Shown: positions 38,601-45,188, numbered from the stretch's first letter. The stretch: 64,000 bases of DNA from Nocardioides pinisoli (GCF_024199985.1 NZ_JANARS010000002.1:62001-126000), one strand, 5' to 3'. Notes: generated by a model from the sequence alone, not told the origin. A program made the numbers and translations.

Positions 38601-40325
38601 GTTGTCGGTCGAGACCTCGACCCCGGCGACGCGGCCGCCGCCGGCGTCGGTGGCGGTGCCGCTGATGGTGACGGGGTTTCCGACGGGGAGCGTCGCCCCT
38701 GCGGCCGGCGAGGTGATGGTCGTGGTCGGGGCGGTGGTGTCGGTCGAGGCGGTCGCGGCGGTGAGGCCCGGGCGCAGCGTGTCCGGCTGGACGCCCATGT
38801 CGGCGAAGAGGTTCACCGTCGCCTGCTGCGCAGCCGCGTCGGGGGCGGCTGATCCCCGGTCGTGGTTGCCGTCGAGCGCCCACGCCCATTGGATCGTCCC
38901 CGCGCTGAAGACGAGGGCCCCGCTCGCGGCCCGGTACGTCGTCATCGCGTGGGTGGCCTGTCCCTGGCTGTAGGAGCTGCCGTAGTCCTGGAGACGGTCA
39001 CCACTTCCGGTGGTCTGCGAGACGCGGAACGTGCCCGGTGGCCGGAACCCGTTGTCGGGGTCCTCGTCCCACTCGTAGCCGATGACGTTGTCGCCGATCG
39101 TCGTGGTCGCTCCAGCGGCGAGCGTGGCCACGCGGGTGTTGCGCCAGAACCGCATCTGACCGTCCGCCTGCCCCACGACCATGTCGATCGCGCAGCAGTT
39201 GATCGCGAACCAGGTCCCGGTGAGGCCGTTCTCGGGTCGCCCGCCGTCGGCCGGGGGACTGAACCGCGGGTCGCGCCACGTGCCCGTCCAGGTGTTCGCC
39301 AGCGGGTCGATCTTGGCGTTGGCGTGCGTCTCCTTGTAGGACACGAGGGTGCGGTGCGACGTCCCGGACCCGTCGATGCTGTCCTCCCACCTCGTCTTCC
39401 AGAAGACCTCGTTGCCCGAGAAGAAGGCCAGGTGGACCCCGGCATCGCGGGCCGCCTCGACGTTGGCCCGCTGGGTGCCCGACCAGTACTCGTCGTGGCC
39501 GACGCTCAGGAACGCCTTGTGCTCGAGGAGCTCGGCGCCGCGGCGGGCGGTGTCGACCCCGGAGCTGTAGCTGACGTCGTAGCCGTTGGCCTCGAGGAAG
39601 CGCACCATCGGGTACTCGGCGTTGAAGACCCAGTCCTCGGGGGCGTTGCCACGCGTGGTGAACGGGCGGTTGTAGCTGACCTTGTAGGCGCGACCGGCCG
39701 GCGATCCCGTGTAGAGGCTGTTGCCGCCATAGGTGTTGTAGGCCTGCCACGTCGTGTCCGAGGTCTGGAACAGCATGTCCGAGCCGCCGTCGTCGTCGCG
39801 CACCACGAAGAAGACGTGGCTGGCCCCGGCGGTGCCGTCGGTGCGCACCAGCCTGGCGAAGTAGATGCCCGAGACCGCGGTCGCGGGCACGGCCCAGGAC
39901 GCGTTCTGGGTCCAGTTGCCGCAGTCGACCAGCCCCGTCGTCGTGTTGGTGAGGCAGTTGGGCTGGTTGTTGAGCACGGTCGGGGTCACGGTCGCGACCC
40001 GGCGGGCCCCGTCGCCGCCGTAGTAGCCCATCCGGTAGATGTCGAGCCGGTACGACGACGCGCTGGTGTCGACCTTGAAGCCGATCGTCTGCCCCTGGTC
40101 CACGCTCATGTCGGTCGCGAAGCCCTGGATCGAGGAGGACCCGGCACCGGTGACGCCCCACTCGCTCTCGGGGCTCCCCGGCAGGGTGTTCTCGCACGCC
40201 ACGGGATTGGTCACGGGTGGGTCGCACGGCGCGGCCACCGCGGGGGTGGCGGCGGTGACGATGGCGAGGGTGGTCGACGCGAGGACCAGCGTCACCAGCA
40301 CTGCAAGACGTCGAGGCACGGGCAC
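32610..40325 (-). CDS. Giant modular secreted protein: DMFase-beta-like domain, DUF4082/Ig-like repeats, deacetylase-like domain
   Basis: A 2571-residue exported protein. The GTG at 40325 has AAGGAG six bases upstream; the signal peptide ends near residue 32 (TPAVAA). Domains in order, positions approximate: N,N-dimethylformamidase beta-subunit-like 50-560 (FLSVGHDEYWSGTQR, FFSGNEVFWKTRWE); short Ig-like 570-625; DUF4082 628-785; two Big_5 Ig-like 790-995; DUF4082 1002-1163; two Big_5 1165-1368; DUF4082 1377-1540; one Big_5 1542-1640; ThuA/GATase-like 1647-1888; deacetylase-like 1892-2158 (VVVATGDDHG ... EVGLHPQ); two FN3 2240-2400; a beta-rich end. No LPXTG or membrane anchor, so it is probably released or held by its modules. 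Enzymatic substrate unknown; a glycan is likely from the module types. Confidence 0.85.
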   Translation of the reverse strand: MPVPRRLAVLVTLVLASTTLAIVTAATPAVAAPCDPPVTNPVACENTLPGSPESEWGVTGAGSSSIQGFATDMSVDQGQTIGFKVDTSASSYRLDIYRMGYYGGDGARRVATVTPTVLNNQPNCLTNTTTGLVDCGNWTQNASWAVPATAVSGIYFARLVRTDGTAGASHVFFVVRDDDGGSDMLFQTSDTTWQAYNTYGGNSLYTGSPAGRAYKVSYNRPFTTRGNAPEDWVFNAEYPMVRFLEANGYDVSYSSGVDTARRGAELLEHKAFLSVGHDEYWSGTQRANVEAARDAGVHLAFFSGNEVFWKTRWEDSIDGSGTSHRTLVSYKETHANAKIDPLANTWTGTWRDPRFSPPADGGRPENGLTGTWFAINCCAIDMVVGQADGQMRFWRNTRVATLAAGATTTIGDNVIGYEWDEDPDNGFRPPGTFRVSQTTGSGDRLQDYGSSYSQGQATHAMTTYRAASGALVFSAGTIQWAWALDGNHDRGSAAPDAAAQQATVNLFADMGVQPDTLRPGLTAATASTDTTAPTTTITSPAAGATLPVGNPVTISGTATDAGGGRVAGVEVSTDNGTTWRRATGRASWTYTWTPSTSGTVTLRARAVDDSARLGTAATTSVTVGTGSTACPCTIWPGTATPAATDPDNSAVELGVKFRASADGLITGIRYYKPTQTSGTHVGSLWSSTGTRLGQATFTNESASGWQQASFANPIPVTANTTYVASYFTPGKYAVSSGYFATAPTTRGPLTALQNGTDGGNGVYRYTATAGAFPNQSYNSENYWVDVVYAEANDTAKPTVTARTPAPGATAVAMGTDVTATFSEAVQQSSIAFELRAPGGAVVPATTSYDATSRTATLRPSAALAASTTYTAALSGARDVAGNQMDAVTWSFTTDAPDTTSPTVTGRTPAAGATGVALGVSPTATFSEAVQASSITFELRGPGGTLVPGTTTYDGPTRTATLDPGSNLAASTGYTATVSGARDASGNQMQPVSWSFTTAAVTSGCPCTIWPSTATPAATDPDNSSVELGVKFRASTDGFITGIRYYKPTQTSGTHVGSLWSRTGTRLGQATFTSETASGWQQATFANPVAVTAGTTYVASYFTPGKYAVSSGYFATAPTTRGPLTALQNGTDGGNGVYRYTSTAGAFPDQTYGSENYWVDVVFEDGPDTTKPTVTARTPAPGATGVGVATDVTATFSEPVQQSTLGLELRGPDGTLVPGATAYDATSRTATLDPTANLASSTTYTASVSGVRDTAGNLIDPVTWTFTTAAADTTKPTVTGRFPAPGTTAVATSVSPTATFSETVQAASVVFDLRGPGSTAVAGTTTYDATTRTVTFDPTANLSASTTYTASVSGARDLAGNQMDPVSWTFTTSATASTCPCTIWPSSAVPAATDPDTSSVELGVKFRTDTPGFITGIRYYRPSQATGTHVGSLWTATGTRLGQVTFTGGTASGWQEATFSSPIAVTANTTYVASYFTPSRYVVNGGYFSSSGTTRGPLTALQNGVDGGNGLYRYTSTASTFPSLSYNSENYWVDVVFQEDSTDTTAPTLNGRVPAPDATGVPVGVRPQAAFSESVTGSTVSMVLRGPGGQVVPSSTAYDSGTRTATLTPSIDLGYSTSYTVEVSGAQDAAGNTMAPVSWSFQTSAAPPPGIEDGPGGPIAVVTSTGNPSTSYLGEILRAEGLNEFANVRVSTLSATTLAPYAVVVLGDVALTDAQVTALTDWVDAGGNLVAMRPDSRLYSLAGITAQTGTVTDGYLAVNAAVEPGAGITTETMQFHGSANRYSLNGATAVATLYSNATTSTGLPAVTLRSVGTSGGQVATFAFDLARSVIATRQGNLAWAGQDRDGASPNRSNDLFFGGSATDWVNLAKAHIPQADEQQRLLANLVTVAARDRLPMPRFWYFPGSHKAVVVATGDDHGNGGTPGRFSTYAAASPSGCSVARWECPRFTSYVYPSTPMTNTQAASFDGQGFEVGLHPQNGCANFTSYQGLLDTYTSQLSSWRAKYTSLPAPTTNRYHCIVWSDWVSQAKAELASGIRLDTNYYYYPGSWIADRPGFMNGSGMPMRFTDTDGSMIDVFQANTNMTDESGQSYPFTPNTLLDRALGSQGYYGAFTANLHTDAASTYEDTQVLASAQSRNVPVITSRQLLTWTDGRNGSSFSGLSWSGGTLSFTVGVGVGATGLTAMLPTTGPGGATLTGVRRGSTSVPFTTMTVKGQQYAVFAAVGGAHQATYAPAGGTNQVTAARATTDDAGTTSLTWTTSDPGTTVVRLGTSPAALDEEVVVNGRTTEHLAELDGLDPATRYHYVVETRGPDGGVVRWPARGAAPATFTTPGADRRPPSIGGVRVRPMPDGTARITWRTDEPATSRARYGRSGRALDGLGLDDRLSRRHVVVVTGLAPRRGYTVRVGSSDAAGNAAPARTVRFRSLAPGMAMFTVEDFRTGETDGRSRLDGRGLGSLTLSGPGSGTYTSRVVDSGRKAGWRRLVLDADEPRGSRILVRVRAGDRPSPDGTWSDWRLAAPGVGLELDGRYVQYAVHLSAGSNSLPTVRGIGLTRTGGPAGTEPRVTAGRAARTG
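35400..38440 (-). repeat. Internal module repeats of the giant secreted-protein gene
   Basis: Three tandem units encode DUF4082 (37960-38440, 36835-37320, 35705-36200), the first two each followed by two Ig-like Big_5 modules and the third by one. Units are about 1.1 kb, and long stretches of DNA are nearly the same between copies (for example GACGTCGACCCAGTAGTTCTC-like sequence at the end of each DUF4082). This suggests recent duplication or gene conversion. Confidence 0.8.
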
Positions 40326-40421
40326 GGCTCGCTCCTTCTCCCCGGCCCACGGACCGCTCCGCGAACGCCGACCGCCGCAGGCACCGTGCTCTCCATCGTG
40401 ATTTCCTGCCCGACCGACGTC

Positions 40422-40439
40422 ATGCCCAGAAGTGGGCAT
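40422..40439. promoter_or_regulatory. Perfect inverted repeat between the giant gene and the amidohydrolase gene
   Basis: ATGCCCA-GAAG-TGGGCAT, a 7-bp palindromic arm with a 4-bp centre, lies in the 157-bp divergent spacer, 31 bp upstream of the amidohydrolase -10. Its size and place suit a dimeric repressor or activator site able to affect both genes. Confidence 0.45.
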
Positions 40440-40469
40440 CGAGGTGCACCGGTCGTCCACGTGTGGCGA

Positions 40470-40475
40470 TAGCGT
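40470..40475 (+). promoter_or_regulatory. Candidate -10 hexamer for the amidohydrolase gene
   Basis: TAGCGT ends seven bases before the ATG at 40483; no Shine-Dalgarno, so probably a leaderless mRNA. Confidence 0.45.
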
Positions 40476-40482
40476 GCCGCGC

Positions 40483-41565
40483 ATGCCCCCCGAGCCAGCC
40501 CAGCGCTACCGCGGACCGGTCCTGCCCGACGGCGAGCCGCGCGACCTCTACGTCGTCGCCGGTCGCATCACCTACGAGCCCCAGCCGGGCGCCGACACCG
40601 TCGCGGAGGGCTGGATCGTCCCGGGGCTGGTCGACGCGCACTGCCACCTCGGGCTCGACGACTTCGGTGCCACCGACGACGCGGCCACCGAGCAGCAGGC
40701 GATCGCCGACCGCGACGGCGGCGCCCTCCTCATCCGCGACGCCGGTTCGGCGGCCGACACCCGCTGGATCCACGACCGCGACGACCTGCCGCGCCTGATC
40801 CGGTGCGGGCGGCACATCGCCGCGACCAAGCGCTACATCCGCGGCTACGCCCACGAGGTGGAGCCGGCCGACCTGGCGTCCTACGCCGCGCAGGAGGCCC
40901 GCAACGGCGACGGCTGGATCAAGCTCGTCGGCGACTGGATCTCGCGCGACGAGGGAGACCTCGCGCCGTCGTTCCCGGCGGAGGCCTTCGCCGACGCCAT
41001 CGCGGCCGCCCACGCCGAGGGCGCGAAGGTGACGGCGCACTGCTTCGGCCACGGGGTGCTGCCCGGCCTGATCGAGGCGGGCATCGACTGCATCGAGCAC
41101 GGGACCGGGCTGACCGAGGACCTCATCGACGCGATGGTCCAGCACGGCACCCGGCTGGTGCCGACCGTGATGCAGCTCGACAAGTTCCCCGAGCACGCCG
41201 CTGCCGGGCAGGACAAGTTCCCGGCCTACGCCGAGACGATGACGGACCTCTACGCCCGCATGCCCGCGACGATCATGGCGGCCTACGAGGCGGGAGTGCC
41301 GATCTACGCAGGCTCCGACGGCGGTGGCATCAGTCGCCACGGCAACATCGCGGGGGAGGTCGAGGCGCTCGCGCGGATCGGCGTCCCGGCGCACGACGCG
41401 CTCGGCGCGGCGAGCTGGCGCGCGCGGGAGTGGCTCGGCGTCGACGGGCTGACCGAGGGTGCCTCGGCCGACTTCGTCGTCTACGACCGCGACCCGCGTG
41501 CCGACCTGTCGGTGCTGCGCACGCCCACGCGCGTGGTGCTCCGCGGCCGCAGCGTCGTCGCCTGA
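40483..41565 (+). CDS. Amidohydrolase family protein (imidazolonepropionase/prolidase-like)
   Basis: A 360-residue metal-dependent hydrolase of the amidohydrolase superfamily. It has the N-terminal beta-sandwich, the HxH metal motif VDAHCHLGLD, a lysine (GWIKLVGDW) that could be the carboxylated metal bridge, then His residues in VTAHCFGHG and CIEHGTGL, and the final Asp in YAGSDGGGIS. It ends with ADFVVYDRDP, the composite sandwich strand. The fold hydrolyses cyclic amides or dipeptides in related enzymes; substrate unknown. The ATG at 40483 is seven bases after TAGCGT. Confidence 0.87.
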   Translation: MPPEPAQRYRGPVLPDGEPRDLYVVAGRITYEPQPGADTVAEGWIVPGLVDAHCHLGLDDFGATDDAATEQQAIADRDGGALLIRDAGSAADTRWIHDRDDLPRLIRCGRHIAATKRYIRGYAHEVEPADLASYAAQEARNGDGWIKLVGDWISRDEGDLAPSFPAEAFADAIAAAHAEGAKVTAHCFGHGVLPGLIEAGIDCIEHGTGLTEDLIDAMVQHGTRLVPTVMQLDKFPEHAAAGQDKFPAYAETMTDLYARMPATIMAAYEAGVPIYAGSDGGGISRHGNIAGEVEALARIGVPAHDALGAASWRAREWLGVDGLTEGASADFVVYDRDPRADLSVLRTPTRVVLRGRSVVA

Positions 41566-41579
41566 GCCCGACCGACGGC

Positions 41580-41613
41580 GAGGGGCGGCCACCCGGCTGG
41601 GTGACCGCCCCTC
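41580..41613. terminator. Bidirectional terminator between amidohydrolase and secreted-protein genes
   Basis: A 15-bp stem with one mismatch (GAGGGGCGGCCACCC pairing with GGGTGACCGCCCCTC) closes on GGCT. It separates two convergent genes. Confidence 0.8.
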
Positions 41614-41631
41614 ACCAGGACGCGACGACGC

Positions 41632-42207
41632 TCAGGAGGTCTCGGTCTCGCCCTCGAGCTCGGCCTGGGCGGCCGCGAGGTGCTCGCGCGCGGCGCGGAT
41701 GTCGGCCTTGGTGCTGGTGGCCGTGATGAGCAGCGCGGCGTCCTCGGCGGCAGCGAGGTGCGTGACGGCCTCCGGGTCGGCCGCGGCGGCCTCCTCGAGG
41801 CCATCGACCTTCCGCACCACGTTGACGACGATGCGGAAGTTCTCCACGCGGAAGGAGCGCAGCTCCTTGCGGGCGGCCCGGGTGTCGACGGTGCTGTCGG
41901 CCGCCTCGACGGTGGCCCCGAGGTCGGTCAGGGCGGTGCGCGCGTCGGTGATGTTGGCGACGACGGCGGCCTCGGTGTCGTCGGCCAGCGACTCGACGGC
42001 GTTGCTGGTCGACAGCCGAGCGAGACGCTTGTCCTTGCCCGCGATGTCCTTGAGCAGCTGCTTGGTCTGGGCCTTCACCGTCTTCGCCGGCTTGCCCGGC
42101 TTCGTCGGCTTGTCCGGTGCGGCCACGGCGGTGGCGGACAGGGCGGCCGGCGCGACGAGCGCAGCGGTCGCGAGGGCGGTGGCGGCGATGCGCCGGGTGG
42201 TGTTCAT
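41632..42207 (-). CDS. Secreted Ala-rich helical protein of unknown function
   Basis: A 191-residue protein with a Sec signal peptide (MNTTRRIAATALATAALVAP, cleavage near AVAA|PDK). A Lys/Pro linker is followed by a mostly helical, Ala- and charge-rich body (DIAGKDKRLARLSTSNAVES, ADPEAVTHLAAAEDAALLIT) and an acidic C-terminus. No Cys, no catalytic motif. The ATG has AGGAG nine bases upstream on the reverse strand. Function unknown; the helical pattern suggests a bundle. Confidence 0.7.
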   Translation of the reverse strand: MNTTRRIAATALATAALVAPAALSATAVAAPDKPTKPGKPAKTVKAQTKQLLKDIAGKDKRLARLSTSNAVESLADDTEAAVVANITDARTALTDLGATVEAADSTVDTRAARKELRSFRVENFRIVVNVVRKVDGLEEAAAADPEAVTHLAAAEDAALLITATSTKADIRAAREHLAAAQAELEGETETS

Positions 42208-42418
42208 CGAGAGTGCTCCTGTGGAACTGGGGGGATGGAGTACTTGACGGCGCCCCACTCTGCAGGAGCCGAGTGGTCCAGACAACTCGAGGACAGGCCA
42301 ACCTGTGAGGTCACTTCGAGCCATGGCGACCGGGCTCGGCGTGTGGTAGCAGGGCGCTGGTGGGAGCGACGTCGTAAACGATTTGAGCCGCCAGGTCCCG
42401 GCGGGGTGGGATGGTCCC

Positions 42419-43081
42419 ATGAGCACCCTCGTCGACCTCTTCCCGCCCGTGGGCCTACGCGTGCAGGCCGGACCGCTCGAGCTGCGGGGACTGTCCGACG
42501 ACCTGATCGTCGAGCTGAGCGACCTCGCGGAGCAGGGCATCCACCCGCCCGACGAGATGCCCTTCTACTTCCCCTGGACCGCAGCCCCGCCCGGTGAGCT
42601 CGCCCGCAACACGGCGGCCTACCACTGGGGCAAGCGCTCGACCTTCTCCCCGGACGACTTCTGCCTCGACCTCGCCGTGCTCCTCGACGGTCGCGTCATC
42701 GGTGCGCAAGGGGTCGCGGCCAGGCACTTCCCCGTGACCCGGACCGGCGAGACCGGGTCGTGGCTCGGCCGCGAGTTCCAGGGCCGCGGGCTCGGGACGG
42801 CCATGCGCCGGGCGATGTGCGAGCTGCTCTTCGACCACCTCGGCTTCGAGGAGATCACCTCGGCTGCCTTCCTCGACAACCCGGCGTCGCTCGGCGTCTC
42901 CCGCAAGATCGGCTACCAGCCGACCACGGTGCACCGGCTCCAGCGGCGCGAGGGTGAGCTCGCGCTCAACCAGGGCCTCGTGCTGACACCCGAGACCTTC
43001 GTCCGGGGCGCCGAGCCGGTCCGGGTCACCGGGGCGGAGGCCGTACGCGCGTTCATCGGCCTCGACGGCGCGCCCGCCTAG
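42419..43081 (+). CDS. GNAT family acetyltransferase (RimJ/RimL-like)
   Basis: A 220-residue protein of the Acetyltransf_3 type. It has GVAARHFPVTRTGETGSWLG, the acetyl-CoA loop GREFQGRGLGTAMRRAMCEL, and the AAFLDNPASLGVSRKIGY motif typical of RimJ/RimL-like enzymes. An N-terminal extension of about 40 residues precedes the core. The acceptor may be a protein N-terminus or a small amine. The ATG at 42419 follows GGTCCC without a clear ribosome site. Upstream 211 bp spacer shows no clear promoter. Confidence 0.85.
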   Translation: MSTLVDLFPPVGLRVQAGPLELRGLSDDLIVELSDLAEQGIHPPDEMPFYFPWTAAPPGELARNTAAYHWGKRSTFSPDDFCLDLAVLLDGRVIGAQGVAARHFPVTRTGETGSWLGREFQGRGLGTAMRRAMCELLFDHLGFEEITSAAFLDNPASLGVSRKIGYQPTTVHRLQRREGELALNQGLVLTPETFVRGAEPVRVTGAEAVRAFIGLDGAPA

Positions 43082-43100
43082 CGAGAAGATCGGGGGACGG

Positions 43101-43128
43101 GTCAACCGTCCGGTGCCCTCGCGGCTGT
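43101..43128 (+). promoter_or_regulatory. Candidate ECF-type promoter of the sigma factor gene
   Basis: GTCAACCG at 43101-43108 and CGGCTGT at 43122-43128 are separated by 13 bases. The same pair at the same spacing precedes the secreted-protein gene at 44302-44329, and the sites are otherwise different, so this is likely the promoter recognised by the sigma factor encoded here, 22 bp upstream of its start codon. Confidence 0.65.
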
Positions 43129-43149
43129 GTCGTGTCATGGAGGCGTCGC

Positions 43150-43641
43150 ATGCGAGCCGCTGACCAGCAGGAGTACGACTGGTACTTCCGGGCGTGCTTC
43201 GCGCCCGTGTCCCGGACGGTGTTCCTGATCGTGCGCGACCGCGACCGTGCCGAGGACATCACGCAGGAGGCGCTCTACCGCCTGCTGCGGCACTGGCGCA
43301 CCGTGTCGACCTACGAGCGTCCCGAGGCGTGGGTGCGCAGGGTCGCCATCCGGATCGCGGTGCGGGAGGTCCAGCGCGCGGCGGCACGCCCGGAGAAGGA
43401 GCGGCTCGCCCAGCAGGTGTCGTACGACGAGCTCCCGGACCCTGACGTGGCGAGGGCCGTGGCCGAGCTGGCGCCCATGCAGCGGGCGGCCGTCGTCCTC
43501 TACTACTGGGAGGACCGCCCGGTGCACGAGATCGCCGAGCTGCTGTGCGTGTCGGACTCCACCGTCAAGCAGCACCTGCACCGCGCCAGGCACCGGCTCG
43601 CCGTCGCGCTGGGGGAGGAGGTGGGTGATGTCCGTCGATGA
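43150..43641 (+). CDS. ECF sigma factor (SigE-family-like)
   Basis: A 163-residue group 4 sigma factor with region 2 (about residues 8-75, DRAEDITQEALYRLLRHWRT) and region 4 (about 95-150, PVHEIAELLCVSDSTVKQHL) and no extra C-terminal domain. The ATG at 43150 is chosen over an upstream GTG because GGAGG lies exactly six bases before it. The next gene, overlapping by 14 bp, encodes a single-pass membrane protein that may be its anti-sigma factor. A candidate promoter of its own type lies just upstream, so positive autoregulation is likely. Confidence 0.9.
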   Translation: MRAADQQEYDWYFRACFAPVSRTVFLIVRDRDRAEDITQEALYRLLRHWRTVSTYERPEAWVRRVAIRIAVREVQRAAARPEKERLAQQVSYDELPDPDVARAVAELAPMQRAAVVLYYWEDRPVHEIAELLCVSDSTVKQHLHRARHRLAVALGEEVGDVRR

Positions 43642-44299
43642 GCGCCTGCGTCGTGGGCTCGAGGCCAACGCGACGTCCTTCCACCCGCGGGGCGAGGTCC
43701 GGCTCGACCGGCTGCGGCGGCGCCACCGCCGTCGCCGGGCGGTGGCGGTCGCAGCCCTGACGGTGGTGCTGGGGTCGGGCGTCTCGGCCGCCTGGTTCGT
43801 CGCCGTGGGCGGTGACGACGGTGCCGGCGGTCCCGGGCGCGGGGTGGAGCCAGCGGCGCCGGTCCCGACGACCCCCACCCCCAGCGCGACCCCCAGCGCC
43901 ACACCCGGCGCCACCCCCGGTGCCACCGTCCCGGACGCCGACTGGCGCCGCACCGTCACGCGGTCCGAGGCCCGGGCGCTCGGCGTGGGGGCCGACTTCC
44001 TCCGGGACAACTTCGGCGATGCCGACCGGCTGCCGCTCGTCCTCAGTCTCGACGGTGCCTTCTACAGCCAGAGCGGTCGCTATCCGGGCGGGTGGTCGGT
44101 CGGGGACCGCGGCACCGTGTCGTACGACGCCCGAGGGCGCCTCGTCCTGACCAGCACCGGCTTCGGGTGCTCCGGGTGCACGGTCGCGGTCGCCTGGCGG
44201 ATCGTCGGTGGCGACCTGCGGCTGGAGGACCCGGACGGTGCGCTGGCTGCCGAGGAGCGGCTGATGGTGGTCGGGTCCTGGTCCAGACAGGAGCAGTGA
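43628..44299 (+). CDS. Probable membrane-bound anti-sigma partner
   Basis: A 223-residue protein. A basic cytoplasmic N-terminus (about 37 residues, LRRRHRRRRAV) is followed by one membrane helix (residues 38-62, AALTVVLGSGVSAAWFVAV), a low-complexity linker (TPSATPSATPGATPGAT) and an external domain of about 110 residues with a CSGC pair (FGCSGCTVAVAW). The classic zinc anti-sigma motif HxxxCxxC is absent, so assignment rests on its overlap with the ECF gene. The external domain could sense a stress or ligand. Confidence 0.7.
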   Translation: MSVDERLRRGLEANATSFHPRGEVRLDRLRRRHRRRRAVAVAALTVVLGSGVSAAWFVAVGGDDGAGGPGRGVEPAAPVPTTPTPSATPSATPGATPGATVPDADWRRTVTRSEARALGVGADFLRDNFGDADRLPLVLSLDGAFYSQSGRYPGGWSVGDRGTVSYDARGRLVLTSTGFGCSGCTVAVAWRIVGGDLRLEDPDGALAAEERLMVVGSWSRQEQ

Positions 44300-44301
44300 G
44301 G

Positions 44302-44329
44302 GTCAACCGCCCACCCGCCTGGCGGCTGT
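44302..44329 (+). promoter_or_regulatory. Second copy of the ECF-type promoter, upstream of the secreted-protein gene
   Basis: GTCAACCG (44302-44309), 13 bases, CGGCTGT (44323-44329). It starts three bases after the stop of the membrane partner gene and 61 bp before the ATG at 44363. Identical motif and spacing to the site before the sigma gene. Confidence 0.65.
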
Positions 44330-44362
44330 TCCCCACGTCACCCAGCCCTGAGGAGCCCTCCC

Positions 44363-45019
44363 ATGAACTCTCTCGTCACGCGTGCCCTCGTCCTGGCCGC
44401 CGGCATCGCCTGCGCCGTCCCCGCCGCAGCGGTGGCGGACCGCCCACCCGAGGTCGACCAGTCACTCCTCGTCCCCTCCACGCTCGACTCCGCCTTCGCG
44501 CCGTTCACCTGCCGGCTCCGCCCGACGGGGCCGGTGTGCACCGGCGAGCGCCACCTCGACAGCGGGTGGGCGCCCGTCGACCTCCCGTGCCACGTCCCGC
44601 TCCACAACAGGTACGTCTCCGACCGCTGGTCGACCCGCTACTACGACCACGACTACCTCAACTACGACCGCCGTGTGCGGATGCACGACGTGGACCACTT
44701 CAGCACCTCGCCGGGGGGACCGACGAGCGCCACCATCACCAGCCACGTGCGGTTCTTCGAGCCGTTCGCGGTGCCCGGTGACGCCTCCACCACCACCGTC
44801 GTCACCACCGGCACGATCTGGGACGTCGGGCCGGTCGGTGGCCCGTCGATCCTCCGGGTGGTGGGCACCTCGGTCGAGCCGCCCGGGGAGGTCGGCACGT
44901 TCACCGGCCACGTCACCCGCGACGGCGTCACGACGCGCTACGAGGACGCGTCGCTCGACGAGGCGATGTCCGAGGACGACCTCTTCGAGGCGGTCTGCCG
45001 GGCCACCACGGGCGGCTGA
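44363..45019 (+). CDS. Secreted protein of unknown function, candidate ECF target
   Basis: A 218-residue protein with a Sec signal peptide (MNSLVTRALVLAAGIACAVP, cleavage near AAAVA). The mature part is beta-prone with four Cys (FTCRLRP, PVCTGE, LPCHVP and near the C-terminus AVCRATT), suggesting disulfides, and an aromatic/His stretch (STRYYDHDYLNYDRRV). GAGGAG lies seven bases before the ATG. No family recognised. It is the first gene after the second ECF promoter copy, so it may be the main output of the sigma factor. Confidence 0.72.
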   Translation: MNSLVTRALVLAAGIACAVPAAAVADRPPEVDQSLLVPSTLDSAFAPFTCRLRPTGPVCTGERHLDSGWAPVDLPCHVPLHNRYVSDRWSTRYYDHDYLNYDRRVRMHDVDHFSTSPGGPTSATITSHVRFFEPFAVPGDASTTTVVTTGTIWDVGPVGGPSILRVVGTSVEPPGEVGTFTGHVTRDGVTTRYEDASLDEAMSEDDLFEAVCRATTGG

Positions 45020-45048
45020 GCGACCGGATTGGTCGCACCCGGCCACCG

Positions 45049-45059
45049 TCTGGCAGAAT
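45049..45059 (+). promoter_or_regulatory. Candidate promoter core of rpsP
   Basis: TCTGGCAGAAT is nearly the same as TCTGGCAGACT upstream of rplS (48029-48039). The AT-rich end would be the -10 region, with TTGGTC (45029-45034) as a possible -35 at 19 bp. It gives an rpsP leader of about 125 bp. Confidence 0.5.
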
Positions 45060-45188
45060 CGCTCCTCGTGTCCTGCGCGCCCGGACCCTCTCATCCGAGC
45101 ACGCAGCGCCCTTCGAAGGACCAGCACCGGTGACCCCACCTGGGAACGGTCCCTCACTCACGACAATTCCTGAGGAGACACCACAAAC

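Noticed and set aside
43135..43149. Earlier GTG (43132) as sigma factor start
   Set aside because: GGAGG at 43139-43143 is ideally spaced for the ATG at 43150 and would lie inside the coding region otherwise.
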